Assembly: GCA_009780695.1 (NCBI GenBank)
Contig: WQZN01000024.1
Span: 1-34,523, forward strand
Direction: 5' to 3'
DNA from: Microbacteriaceae bacterium
GTDB lineage: Bacteria > Actinomycetota > Actinomycetes > Actinomycetales > Microbacteriaceae
Length of the DNA: 34,523 nt
Position 1 is the stretch's first letter; each line of letters starts with the position of its first letter. Shown here piece after piece: positions 23,455-31,997 of the stretch. The notes below the pieces were generated by a model that saw only the letters and a list, made by a program, of their open reading frames with translations, made no database searches and was not told where the DNA came from. A program made the position numbers and the translations under genes.

Positions 23455-26400
23455 TCATCCTGTGCACACAGGGTCCTGGGTGATGTCGCGGGTGCCGCCC
23501 GTGAACGGGCCGCCGAAGCCCGACGGCAGCGTGATCTGGTAGCCCGTGATCTGCAGCGCGGTCTCGCCCGGCTGCAGCGTCACCGTCGTCTGCGGTGTCT
23601 GCAGCGTGACCGACTGCGGCTGTCTGCTGCTGTCGAGATACGAGTATGAGGTGATGGCGGCGGATGCCCCGCTCAGGCCGTCGCCCTGCATGCTGAGGCT
23701 CGCGCTCAGGGTCGTCGCCGCGCCGCTGCCCTGGTCCGCGGTGCTCGGCGCGCACACCTCGGAGAGGCCGGACACACGCAGGCGGTACGGGGCCGAGCCG
23801 CTCGCCGCGGTGACGTTCGACGGCGACGTGCACAGGGCGAGGAAGCCGTTGCCGCAGTAGCGCACCTGGATCGCCGGGTCCTGCCCCCAGACATCCGCCG
23901 GGTACTGATAGCTCTGCTGCGGCTGGTAGCCGCCGCTCGTCGGGTCCTGGAACTGGGCGACGTAGTTGTTCGGCACGGTGCCGCCCGACGGCGCGGTGCC
24001 CGACCAGTCGTAGTCGATCAGATACTGCCGAGTGGGGCGGTTGCGGATGTCGAAGGTCCAGCTCTGCGGCGCAGACGGCGCGTTCCAGGCCGTCTTGGCC
24101 CCGAGGTCGGCCACGGCCACGCCGTACTCGTTCGTGTAGCACACGTACACCTCGTAGGTGTGGAACTGGGTCAGGCCCGAGATGGTCTGGCTCGTCGAGG
24201 TGATGACGCCGCTCGAGGTGCTGATGTTGCCGTCGCCCGAGTTGGTGCAGTTCGGGCTGCCGTTCTCGCTCGCGATGAACAGGTAGGCGTCCGGCTTGGC
24301 GCTGCCGTTCAAGTTGCCCGAGACGCTGCCGACGACGGTGATCGAGCTGTCCGTCGCGGTGAGGCCGCTGCCTGTCGACGCGAACGACGGCAGGCCCGCG
24401 GTCGTGACCGAGCCGCTCCACGCCTGCGCACCGAGCTGATCGCCCGGCGGCTGCGTGAAGGTGCTCGTCGGCGTGACGGAGATCTCGGTCGGGGTGGCCG
24501 CGTTCGTGGTGAGGCGCACCGTCACGCTCGGGGCCGAGGTCGCGGCGACGGTGTGGGACTGGCCGCCCCACTGCACCACGTAGGACGCGGTCGAGGCGTC
24601 CCGGTTCGGAATCGTCAGGTCGAACGCGCCCGTCGACGCCGTCGTGAGCGACGGGTCGTACACCGGGGTGGCCGTCACGCCCGTGACGGTCGGCTGTGCG
24701 AACGCCCAGGCGGTCGTGGTCACGCCGGCCTTCGACAGGCCGACCTCGTTGACGGCGCGCGCCTCGAAGACGTGCTTCGCGCCGTTCTGCAGGCCCGTGA
24801 CGGCCGGGCAGACACCCGCCGCGGTGCAGGTGACCGCGCTCTGGCCGTCCATGGTGACCACGAAACCGGTGATCGCCGGGTAGGCCGTCGCGGCATCGCC
24901 CGGCGCGATGGCCAGCGTCACGCTCGTGCCCGTGTAGCCGACCTGGGTGACGGATGCCGGAGCCGCCGGGTACCCCTTGAGCTCGAACGACAGCGCGCCG
25001 GAGCCGGATCCGGTCGACGTGCTGCGCCGGCCCTGCGCGTCCTGCACGGTGAACGGCACCGTGCAGGTGCCGCCCGGCGCGTCGGCCGACCACTTCGCTG
25101 TCACGGTGCGCGTGCTCGAGACCGCGAAGGTGACGCCCGTGCACCCCGGCACCTGGCTCGCCACGCCCACGACCTGCAGCGGCGTGCCGGGGAACGCGTT
25201 GATCTCGTCGCTCAGGCCGACGACCGTCGTGGTGCAGCTCGTGCCGTTCGCCTCGGAGCAGCTGAGCGTCGTCGAGCCGCCCGCGGGCCGCTGGCTCGCG
25301 ACCGGGCCGACCTTGAGGGTGATGGTGGCGGTGACGCCGGGGTGCCCGGGCAGGGTCACCGTCGCCTGCTCCACCGTTCCCGGCCGGGCGTCGTCCTTCG
25401 CGGTCACGACGACCTCCGAGCCCTGGCGCACGACGGTGAACTGGGTGCCCGAATAGGCCACCGCGTAGTCCATGCTCGGGATCTCGTTCTCGTGGTCGAG
25501 CCACGTGACCATCTGCGCGAGGTCGTAGTGCAGCGCAGGCTGGCCCGGGCTCTCCGTGAGCGACGCGGGGCGCAGCTGCGGCTCGGGCTGCAGCGGCGTG
25601 ATCTCGATCGGGATCGCGATCTTCGTGAAGTCCTTCTGCGTGAGCGTCTGCACCTCGATCGTGCACGCGTCGGTCCAGGGCGCCCGCAGGCCCGCGTTGT
25701 ACGTCAGGGTGCCGTCGGCGGTGATCTCGCAGCTCGAACCGGGCCGCGTGCCGGTCGTCTTCGCATCCGTCGCGAAGTTGAGGGGCGAGTCGCTCGGTGC
25801 GTTGATCCAGTTCGCGAGCTGCACCTGACCCGAGCCGCCCTCCTTGACGGTCAGCGGCGGGAAGCCGCTCTTCAGGGTGAGGATCACATCCGCGAGGGCG
25901 GGGATGCGGAGGAAGCCGTAGGTCCAGGCCTCGTGACCCGTGAAGTCCTTCCCCGTCAGCTTGAAGGGCACGATCATGCCGGATGCCGGCACGTGGGCGA
26001 CCCGGATCGCGTCGCCGCCGACGACGCTCACGCCGCTCGGCGCACCGGGCACGCTCAGCGTGAGGGCACCGACCTCGCCCGCGCCCCACGAGACCTTGCC
26101 GGCGAGCACGTCGATGCCCTCCGCGAGCCGGCTGCGGCTCTGCGCGTCGACGACGGTGTCGACCGCGACGGGCCAGTCCGGCACGTCGCCCGAGACGACG
26201 TCGACCACGATGAGCCCCTCGCTGACATCCCCCTGGGCGTTCGTCACCGAATAGACGTAGGTCAGGGTGCGCGGCCGCGGCGTCGCGCGGATCACGACCT
26301 CGCCGCCGGACTTCGAGATGATCGCGCCGGCGAGGGCCGCGTACTGGGCGCTGCCGCTCGGGACATCCGGCGTCACCGCGCCCAGCGTGAGCGCGCCGCC

Positions 26401-29400
26401 GTTCGGGTCGATGTCGTTGTCGGTCGGCTGCACGACGACCCGGTTGCCGGCCCCCGCCTTGACCTGCACGTAGTCGCTGTAGGTCACCGGCGCCGGGTCG
26501 GTCTGCGCGTTCTTCAGCACGCCGACCATGACCGTGCCCTGGCCGGTCTCGCCCTCGCTGTCGCGCACCTCGTAGCTGAACGACTGCTGCCCCTCGCCGC
26601 CGGGCGCCGCGGTGTAGATGATCGCGGTGCCGTCCGGGGTGATCTGGGCCGTGCCCTGCTTCGGCTGGGAGATGCGGTCGAGCGAGACCATGTCGCCGTC
26701 GGGGTCGATGCCGAACGGGTTGAACGGGATGCGCACCTTCTCGCCCGCGGCCACGCGGCCGGTCAACGTCACGGGGCGCGGCGGCCGGTCGCTGCCCTGC
26801 GGCAGCACCGTGACGTGGACAGAGGCGGTCGACTCGGCCGAGGGGTTGCCCGCCGAGTACGCCGAATAGCGGATCGTGTAGGTCGTCGCATGGTCGGGCG
26901 CGAGCAGGCGCAGCAGCTGTCCCGAGGCGAAGGCCAGGCCCTGGTGCGACTCGTTCACGATGCGAGAGGGGTCGAGCTCGACGAAGTCGCCGCCCTGGCC
27001 GACGTCGTTCGCGAGCACCGGCACGTCGACCTGCGCGCCCGCGCGCACCGTCACCGAGTCGTCGATCGCGACGGGGCGGCCGGGCAGCGCGTTCGGCAGC
27101 AGGTAGACCGAGGCCACGCCGTTCACGCGCATGCCCGGGCTGTCGGTTCCGTCGCTCACGACGTAGTGGACCGTGCCGAGCAGCCCGGGCGCCCCCGAGC
27201 CCGTGGTGCCGCGCACGCGCAGCTGCGCCTGGCCGACGACATCGACGTCGAGGGATGCCCCGGGCGCCGGGTCCGGCTGCGGATCGGACAGCAGCAGCAC
27301 CCGCCCCGTCGGGTTCTGCACCGCCGAGAACACGTCGACCGAGGTGTCGGTGTCGGGGCGCACGAACACGGTGACGGGCGCCGTCGAGATCGTCGGCTGC
27401 GCGTCCGAGACCACCGTGATGCGCACCGTCGCCGTGGCGGTCGCGCCCGTCGCCGGGTCCTTCACGGTCATGGTGACGGGGTAGCTGCCGACATCCGCCG
27501 CCTCGAACTGGAACGTCGCGCCCGAGCTGTCGATGGCGATGTTCGCGGTGGTCGACGACGGCAGCGAGGCGTTGACGATCTGCGGCGTGCCCTGCGCGCT
27601 GCGGATGTGGGTGGACGGGTCGACCGTGAGCGGCACGCCGACCGCGGTCATGAGCCCGAAGTTCTCGACCGTGATCGTCGAGCGGGCGACGACCTTGAGG
27701 TGCAGCGTCTTGGTGGTCGTCGCGCCGAGCACGTCGGAGACGGTGACCGCGACGTCCACATCCCCAGTCCGGCTGCCGGCCGCCGCCTGGAACACGAGGT
27801 TGCCGTCGGGAGTGACGCTCACCGTGTCGGCGGGGTCGGACAGCCCCGTCGCCGTCGCGAACATGGGATCGCCGTCGGGGTCGACCCAGCCGCGGAGGAT
27901 CGGGATCTCGACCGAGCCGCCCTGGGCGACCTCGGTGTTGTCGGGCCAGGTGACGAGGCATTCTTCCGCGCTGTAGCCGTTGCACCACACGGGCGCCCCG
28001 TTCTGACTGGCGGGGTGCACCGTCAGCGTCACGGTCGCCGGGGCGGAATCGAGGCCGTTCTTCGTCGTGCCGTCGGTCACCTCGTAGGTGAACGTCGCCG
28101 TCGGCGGCGCGTTCGGCTGCACCTGCACGGTGATCGTCTGGCCGGAGTCGGCGACGGATGCCGTGCCGAAGCGCGGGTCGAGCCCGGTGACCGACCCGGG
28201 CACGATCGAGATCACGTCGCCGTTGGCGTCGTAGTCGTTGAGCATCACGGGCAGCGTGACGAGCGAGCCGGCCCGGACGCCGAACTGGTCGTCGACCGCG
28301 ACGGGGGGCGTCGGGTCGCTCTCGCGCGTCTGGTCGATCTGCCGGGTGTCCGTCCGGGTCGAGGTGGTCTGGCCGAGATCCCAGTTCTGCGAGCCCTGCA
28401 CGAGCTGCCCGCTCGGCACCGACCACACCCAGCCGCTCGACGAGTCGTTCAGGATCATGGCCGAGCCGTTGGTGCGGAACTCGGGCGTGATGTCGTTCGA
28501 GAGCTGCCCCGGCTTGCCGGCGATCGAGCCGTAGCCCAAGTTGCGCACGCGGTAGGTCGACGGCTGGCGGCCCATGCGAGCGGCGCCGATCCAGAGATGG
28601 CCCGGCCCGGCATCCTGCGTCAGCCACGCCGCATACAGCCGTGTTCCCGCCCAGGTCGGCGCCGCCGGCTCGCCGTTCTGGCCCGATGCGAGCGCGGGGT
28701 AGCGCCGACCCGTGGCGAGGTCGTAGGCGACGAGCTCGGTGCCGCTCGCGGCGACCACGACGCTCTCAGCGCCCGAGGGCTTCTGCAGCACGGCCTTGTC
28801 GCCGAGCCGCGTGGTCAGCCGGCCCGCGACGCCGCGCACCCACATGTGCGCGCCGTCGCCGTCGAGCAGCACCCACGTCGAGCCCACGACCGTCATCGAG
28901 GCGCTGGCGTCGTCGGGGCCGTTCGCGAGCGAGTCCGTCCCGAGGGTGCGCCCCGTCGGGATGTCGAAGCGCAGCACCTGGTGCGCGATGTGCGAATACG
29001 CGTAGAGGACGCCGTCGGTGCCGATCGCGATCGTGTCGGCCGCGAAGGCGCGCTTGCCGCCGCTGCCCGGGGCCGCGATCGCCGGGCCGCCCGACTGCAC
29101 GCCCTGCTCGATGCGCCCCGCGCGCACCTCGCCCGTGCTCGAGAGGTAGCCGACGTAGTCGCCCGTGCTGAACACCTGCTTCGTGCCGGCCGGGGTCGGC
29201 TTGAGCGAGGCCGCGGTGAAGCTCGCGGGCTGGGCGAGGTCGACCTGGGCACCGCTCGCGTTGCCCTGGGCGTAGACGACCACCTGGCCGTCGGCCTGCA
29301 CGATGTCGTTCGGGCTCGTCACCGATTTGACGGTGTCGAGCTGGCCGAGGGCCGTGTCGACCCGGGCGTACCGCTCGCCCTGCCCTGTCTGCAGCGCCCA

Positions 29401-29559
29401 CACCGAGGCGTCGTCGACCTTCGTCTGGGCGGTGTCGTAGCCGCCCGCGAGGAACGCCCCCGCGCCGAGCGCGGCCGCGGCGGCGACCGCGGCGGTCACC
29501 TTGAACCATGTGCTGCGCAGCGTTGCGCCCCACCGGGCACGGCCGCCCGGAGCAGCCAT
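23455..29559 (-). CDS. Giant membrane-anchored Ig-like/FN3-like surface protein
   Basis: A 2034-residue protein, the largest in the window. A 20-residue basic cytoplasmic end and one membrane helix (about 20-40) put the rest outside. Residues 50-395 have repeated short strands (VVYAQGN, WVLLDGDG, GWVWSVPSG) suggesting a beta-propeller. From about 415 come tandem Ig/cadherin-like units with hallmarks such as PVAVDDQFGVRAG, NDYDANGD, RPVAIDDSVTVRAG and DPDGD, the acidic loops suggesting calcium binding. The last 550 residues look FN3-like, with several Cys pairs (TCTVPF, CTAAGVC, CGNGFLALC, VCTG). There is no LPXTG or C-terminal helix, so the N-terminus is the only visible anchor. Its ATG directly follows the kinase stop (TAGATG). 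It matches FN3 of the bifidobacterial PFNA cluster in position and type; ligand binding is inference. Confidence 0.9.
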   Translation of the reverse strand: MAAPGGRARWGATLRSTWFKVTAAVAAAAALGAGAFLAGGYDTAQTKVDDASVWALQTGQGERYARVDTALGQLDTVKSVTSPNDIVQADGQVVVYAQGNASGAQVDLAQPASFTAASLKPTPAGTKQVFSTGDYVGYLSSTGEVRAGRIEQGVQSGGPAIAAPGSGGKRAFAADTIAIGTDGVLYAYSHIAHQVLRFDIPTGRTLGTDSLANGPDDASASMTVVGSTWVLLDGDGAHMWVRGVAGRLTTRLGDKAVLQKPSGAESVVVAASGTELVAYDLATGRRYPALASGQNGEPAAPTWAGTRLYAAWLTQDAGPGHLWIGAARMGRQPSTYRVRNLGYGSIAGKPGQLSNDITPEFRTNGSAMILNDSSSGWVWSVPSGQLVQGSQNWDLGQTTSTRTDTRQIDQTRESDPTPPVAVDDQFGVRAGSLVTLPVMLNDYDANGDVISIVPGSVTGLDPRFGTASVADSGQTITVQVQPNAPPTATFTYEVTDGTTKNGLDSAPATVTLTVHPASQNGAPVWCNGYSAEECLVTWPDNTEVAQGGSVEIPILRGWVDPDGDPMFATATGLSDPADTVSVTPDGNLVFQAAAGSRTGDVDVAVTVSDVLGATTTKTLHLKVVARSTITVENFGLMTAVGVPLTVDPSTHIRSAQGTPQIVNASLPSSTTANIAIDSSGATFQFEAADVGSYPVTMTVKDPATGATATATVRITVVSDAQPTISTAPVTVFVRPDTDTSVDVFSAVQNPTGRVLLLSDPQPDPAPGASLDVDVVGQAQLRVRGTTGSGAPGLLGTVHYVVSDGTDSPGMRVNGVASVYLLPNALPGRPVAIDDSVTVRAGAQVDVPVLANDVGQGGDFVELDPSRIVNESHQGLAFASGQLLRLLAPDHATTYTIRYSAYSAGNPSAESTASVHVTVLPQGSDRPPRPVTLTGRVAAGEKVRIPFNPFGIDPDGDMVSLDRISQPKQGTAQITPDGTAIIYTAAPGGEGQQSFSYEVRDSEGETGQGTVMVGVLKNAQTDPAPVTYSDYVQVKAGAGNRVVVQPTDNDIDPNGGALTLGAVTPDVPSGSAQYAALAGAIISKSGGEVVIRATPRPRTLTYVYSVTNAQGDVSEGLIVVDVVSGDVPDWPVAVDTVVDAQSRSRLAEGIDVLAGKVSWGAGEVGALTLSVPGAPSGVSVVGGDAIRVAHVPASGMIVPFKLTGKDFTGHEAWTYGFLRIPALADVILTLKSGFPPLTVKEGGSGQVQLANWINAPSDSPLNFATDAKTTGTRPGSSCEITADGTLTYNAGLRAPWTDACTIEVQTLTQKDFTKIAIPIEITPLQPEPQLRPASLTESPGQPALHYDLAQMVTWLDHENEIPSMDYAVAYSGTQFTVVRQGSEVVVTAKDDARPGTVEQATVTLPGHPGVTATITLKVGPVASQRPAGGSTTLSCSEANGTSCTTTVVGLSDEINAFPGTPLQVVGVASQVPGCTGVTFAVSSTRTVTAKWSADAPGGTCTVPFTVQDAQGRRSTSTGSGSGALSFELKGYPAAPASVTQVGYTGTSVTLAIAPGDAATAYPAITGFVVTMDGQSAVTCTAAGVCPAVTGLQNGAKHVFEARAVNEVGLSKAGVTTTAWAFAQPTVTGVTATPVYDPSLTTASTGAFDLTIPNRDASTASYVVQWGGQSHTVAATSAPSVTVRLTTNAATPTEISVTPTSTFTQPPGDQLGAQAWSGSVTTAGLPSFASTGSGLTATDSSITVVGSVSGNLNGSAKPDAYLFIASENGSPNCTNSGDGNISTSSGVITSTSQTISGLTQFHTYEVYVCYTNEYGVAVADLGAKTAWNAPSAPQSWTFDIRNRPTRQYLIDYDWSGTAPSGGTVPNNYVAQFQDPTSGGYQPQQSYQYPADVWGQDPAIQVRYCGNGFLALCTSPSNVTAASGSAPYRLRVSGLSEVCAPSTADQGSGAATTLSASLSMQGDGLSGASAAITSYSYLDSSRQPQSVTLQTPQTTVTLQPGETALQITGYQITLPSGFGGPFTGGTRDITQDPVCTG

Positions 29560-30720
29560 CTACAGGACCCCCGCGTGCACGAGCGCGACGGCGGCGCCCG
29601 CGACCGCGAGCAGGACCACGCCGCCGACGATGCCCGCGACGGTCGCCGCGCTCGGCCGGTGTCGTTCCGTCTCGAGCTCGCCGCGCGTCGCCACGAGCGT
29701 CGCGCCGCCCGTCGCCGTGCGGCCCACGTGGGCCTGCCGTCTGCCGCGGGTGCGGGCGGATGCCACGGGCACGGTCGACACCACCGCACCGCGCACGCCC
29801 GTGTTGCCGAAGTCCTCGGGGCGCGACTGAGGCGCCCACTCGTCGACGGCGAGCTCGAGCGGCGTGACCGGCAGGCCGAGGTCGCCCTGCAGCTGCTGGA
29901 GCTCGCGCGCGAAGGCGATCATGCTCGGGAAGCGCAGCTCGGGCGACTTCGCCATGGCGGTCATGAGGGCGCGCTGAACGGCGTCGGGGATGTCGGCGGG
30001 CAGCGCCCGCGGCCGCTCCCTGATGATGCGCATGCGCTGCTTCTGCCGCGAGTTCTCGGCCTTGTCGGCCTTCTCGAACGGCGCGTGCCCCGCGAGCAGC
30101 GTGTAGATCGTGGCGCCGAGCGACCAGACCTCGCTCGCGACCGTTCCGGTCGTCGACTCGTTGAGCACCTCGGGCGCGCTCCACGGCACGCTCATCGCGA
30201 AGACCTCTTCGTGATGGCTCTCGACGAGGCTCGTCGCGATGCCGAAGTCGCCGAGCACGGGTGCTCCGAAGGCCGTGAGCAGGATGTTCGACGGCTTGAT
30301 GTCGCGGTGCAGCACGCCCGCGCGATGCGCGGTCTCGAGGGCGCTCGCCATCTTGATCGCGACGTGCAGAGCGCGCTCGACGGTGACGCGCTCGCTGTGG
30401 CCGTTCTCGTCGCGGCGGATCAGCGGCGACGGGCAGTACTCCATCACGAGATAGGGGCGGCCGTCGGCCGAGATGGATGCCGCGTGCACGGTCAGGATCG
30501 ACGGGTGCGGGCTGAGCTTCGCCATGACGTCGGCTTCTGCGTTGAACATGCGCAGGACATCCGAGTCGACGAGATTCGCCAGTAGCACCTTCACCGCGAC
30601 CGATCGCCGCGGCATGTCCTGCTCGTAGAGGAACACGTCGGCGAAGCCGCCCGTGCCGAGCGGGAAGCGGTAGTCGTAGCCGGACAGCACCGGGGGCTGC
30701 GACGGCGGTCGGTGGGCCAC
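29560..30720 (-). CDS. Membrane Ser/Thr protein kinase without PASTA domains
   Basis: A 386-residue Hanks-type kinase. The glycine loop is GTGGFADV (22-29), catalytic Lys44 in VAVKVL, HRD loop HRDIKPSNIL (138-147), metal-binding D158-F-G and APE at 182-184. The P+1 region reads MSVPWSAPE instead of the usual GTPxYMAPE, so activation-loop control may differ. The kinase domain ends near 280; a juxtamembrane region (about 280-358) with GGATLVATRG leads to one C-terminal helix (360-382) and almost nothing outside. It has no sensor domain and so may rely on a partner such as the giant protein. The start is GTG (30718-30720) with GAGGGG five bases upstream. First gene of the PFNA-like operon. Confidence 0.95.
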   Translation of the reverse strand: MAHRPPSQPPVLSGYDYRFPLGTGGFADVFLYEQDMPRRSVAVKVLLANLVDSDVLRMFNAEADVMAKLSPHPSILTVHAASISADGRPYLVMEYCPSPLIRRDENGHSERVTVERALHVAIKMASALETAHRAGVLHRDIKPSNILLTAFGAPVLGDFGIATSLVESHHEEVFAMSVPWSAPEVLNESTTGTVASEVWSLGATIYTLLAGHAPFEKADKAENSRQKQRMRIIRERPRALPADIPDAVQRALMTAMAKSPELRFPSMIAFARELQQLQGDLGLPVTPLELAVDEWAPQSRPEDFGNTGVRGAVVSTVPVASARTRGRRQAHVGRTATGGATLVATRGELETERHRPSAATVAGIVGGVVLLAVAGAAVALVHAGVL

Positions 30721-30790
30721 GTCACCCCCTCATAGTTCCTCTGAACGACAGACAGTCCACGATAACCGAGGGCGCCTGGACGCCTGCTTT

Positions 30791-31318
30791 CTAGAGGCCC
30801 GCGTCGACCCAGCTGATCGCCTCGACGATCGTGTCGAAGAGCGGCAGGATCGCCTCGGCCGAGACGGTCGCCTCGGGCACCGAGAAGGCGAGCAGCAGCC
30901 CGGCGCCGACGGGGGTCGGGACGACGTAGTCGACCGAGATCATGCGCTCGACGTGGCCGGCGGATTCGCGGTCGCCGCTCGAGACGGTCCGCACCGGCTG
31001 CGTGAGCGGCCCGGCATCCGCCGGCCACGGCAGCGTCCGGGTGGTCAGTGCCCCGCCGAACGGCACGCCCGGGACGAGCTCGGGCGCGACGGCCAGGAAC
31101 TCGATGTCGGCCGTGCGCGCCTCGCGCGCGAGGCCCAGCACGTGCTCGCGCAGCACGCGCCGCAGCTGCGCCCGCCGGTCGTCGCGGCCGACATAGCCGG
31201 TGACCAGAGCCGAGACGGCGTTCGCGGTCTCGACGCGGTTGGCGAGCGGGATGATCGTCCACGAGCCCGGCAGCGCAACCACGTAGTCGCCGCCGCGCGA
31301 TCGGACGATCTCGGGCAC
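30791..31318 (-). CDS. Unrecognised 175-residue protein
   Basis: A soluble-looking 175-residue protein with no membrane helix or catalytic motif. It opens with a strand and PGSW turn (YVVALPGSWTIIPL), has a central helix (RRAQLRRVLREHVLGLAREA) and ends FDTIVEAISWVDAGL. This layout recalls Mog1/PsbP- or LpqN-like alpha/beta folds, but that is only an impression. It starts with GTG (31316-31318), four bases after the stop of the 224-residue gene, so it belongs to the T7SS-type group. GC content is normal for the window. A 70-base gap separates it from the kinase gene, and a link with the kinase operon is possible but unproven. Confidence 0.7.
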   Translation of the reverse strand: MPEIVRSRGGDYVVALPGSWTIIPLANRVETANAVSALVTGYVGRDDRRAQLRRVLREHVLGLAREARTADIEFLAVAPELVPGVPFGGALTTRTLPWPADAGPLTQPVRTVSSGDRESAGHVERMISVDYVVPTPVGAGLLLAFSVPEATVSAEAILPLFDTIVEAISWVDAGL

Positions 31319-31322
31319 GCTG

Positions 31323-31997
31323 CTACGCCTTGTCGAGCTTGACGGTCACGCTCTGCATCATCTCGCGCACCAACATCGGGAAATCATCACCATTCGCCCC
31401 CACCGCCGGCGTCGTGAACGCGAACTCGATCATCTGACGAGACCCATGCGGGAAATACCCGCACGACACCCGCTCCTCCGTCCACTGCCGACCGCCATCG
31501 TGATAATGCATCAAGAAATACGCGGTCACACACGTGCCCACCTCGAACTCATCACGCCACGACCCCACCGTGTCCACATGAACCCGCGCATCACTATCCG
31601 GCTTCACCAACTCACGCGCGTAATTATCCGGAGACGCCTGCGGCCAATCCGGACCATTCGCACCATTCCCCCGGAAGAACGACGTACACGTCATATGCGC
31701 CTCACCCGGAGGAACACGCACCGCCACGGTTGCGAGTGGATCATTCATCGCGGCGAAGTTCGCGTATACCCTCCGCAATTCACCGTCGAGAACTTCGAGT
31801 TGATCCGCATTTAGCTTCCAACCGGGCCCCCGGACCTCATGTACCTTGTCAAGCCACTGTTCAACAGGAACCGCGAGATCAACGGCAAACCAACCCGGCT
31901 CAATGTTGTAGTTGATGTCATCGATCGCGGGAAGCTTCTGCCGCTCCTCGAAGCTCTGCTCCCCTGCACGACCGACCCGCCGCCCGAACCAGCCCAT
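31323..31997 (-). CDS. Unrecognised 224-residue protein in a GC-poor patch
   Basis: A 224-residue protein with no signal peptide or membrane helix. Recognisable pieces are an N-terminal strand pair (WFAVDLAVP), a MHYHDGGRQW segment and a C-terminal helix/strand (FPMLVREMMQSVTVKLDKA). The end resembles the close of the following 175-residue protein, so the two may share a fold. Its coding DNA is about 50-65% GC by line counts, against 73-78% in neighbours, with A/T-rich codons rare elsewhere. The ATG follows the stop of the T7SS-like substrate with no gap (TAGATG). An immunity protein for that substrate is one reading of the position; nothing in the sequence proves it. Confidence 0.7.
   Translation of the reverse strand: MGWFGRRVGRAGEQSFEERQKLPAIDDINYNIEPGWFAVDLAVPVEQWLDKVHEVRGPGWKLNADQLEVLDGELRRVYANFAAMNDPLATVAVRVPPGEAHMTCTSFFRGNGANGPDWPQASPDNYARELVKPDSDARVHVDTVGSWRDEFEVGTCVTAYFLMHYHDGGRQWTEERVSCGYFPHGSRQMIEFAFTTPAVGANGDDFPMLVREMMQSVTVKLDKA

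Noticed and set aside
24160..30585. A 2141-codon open frame on the plus strand
   Set aside because: It is antisense to the giant surface protein and the kinase, has Arg/Asp/His-rich composition with no domain, and is a product of high GC third positions in the true genes.
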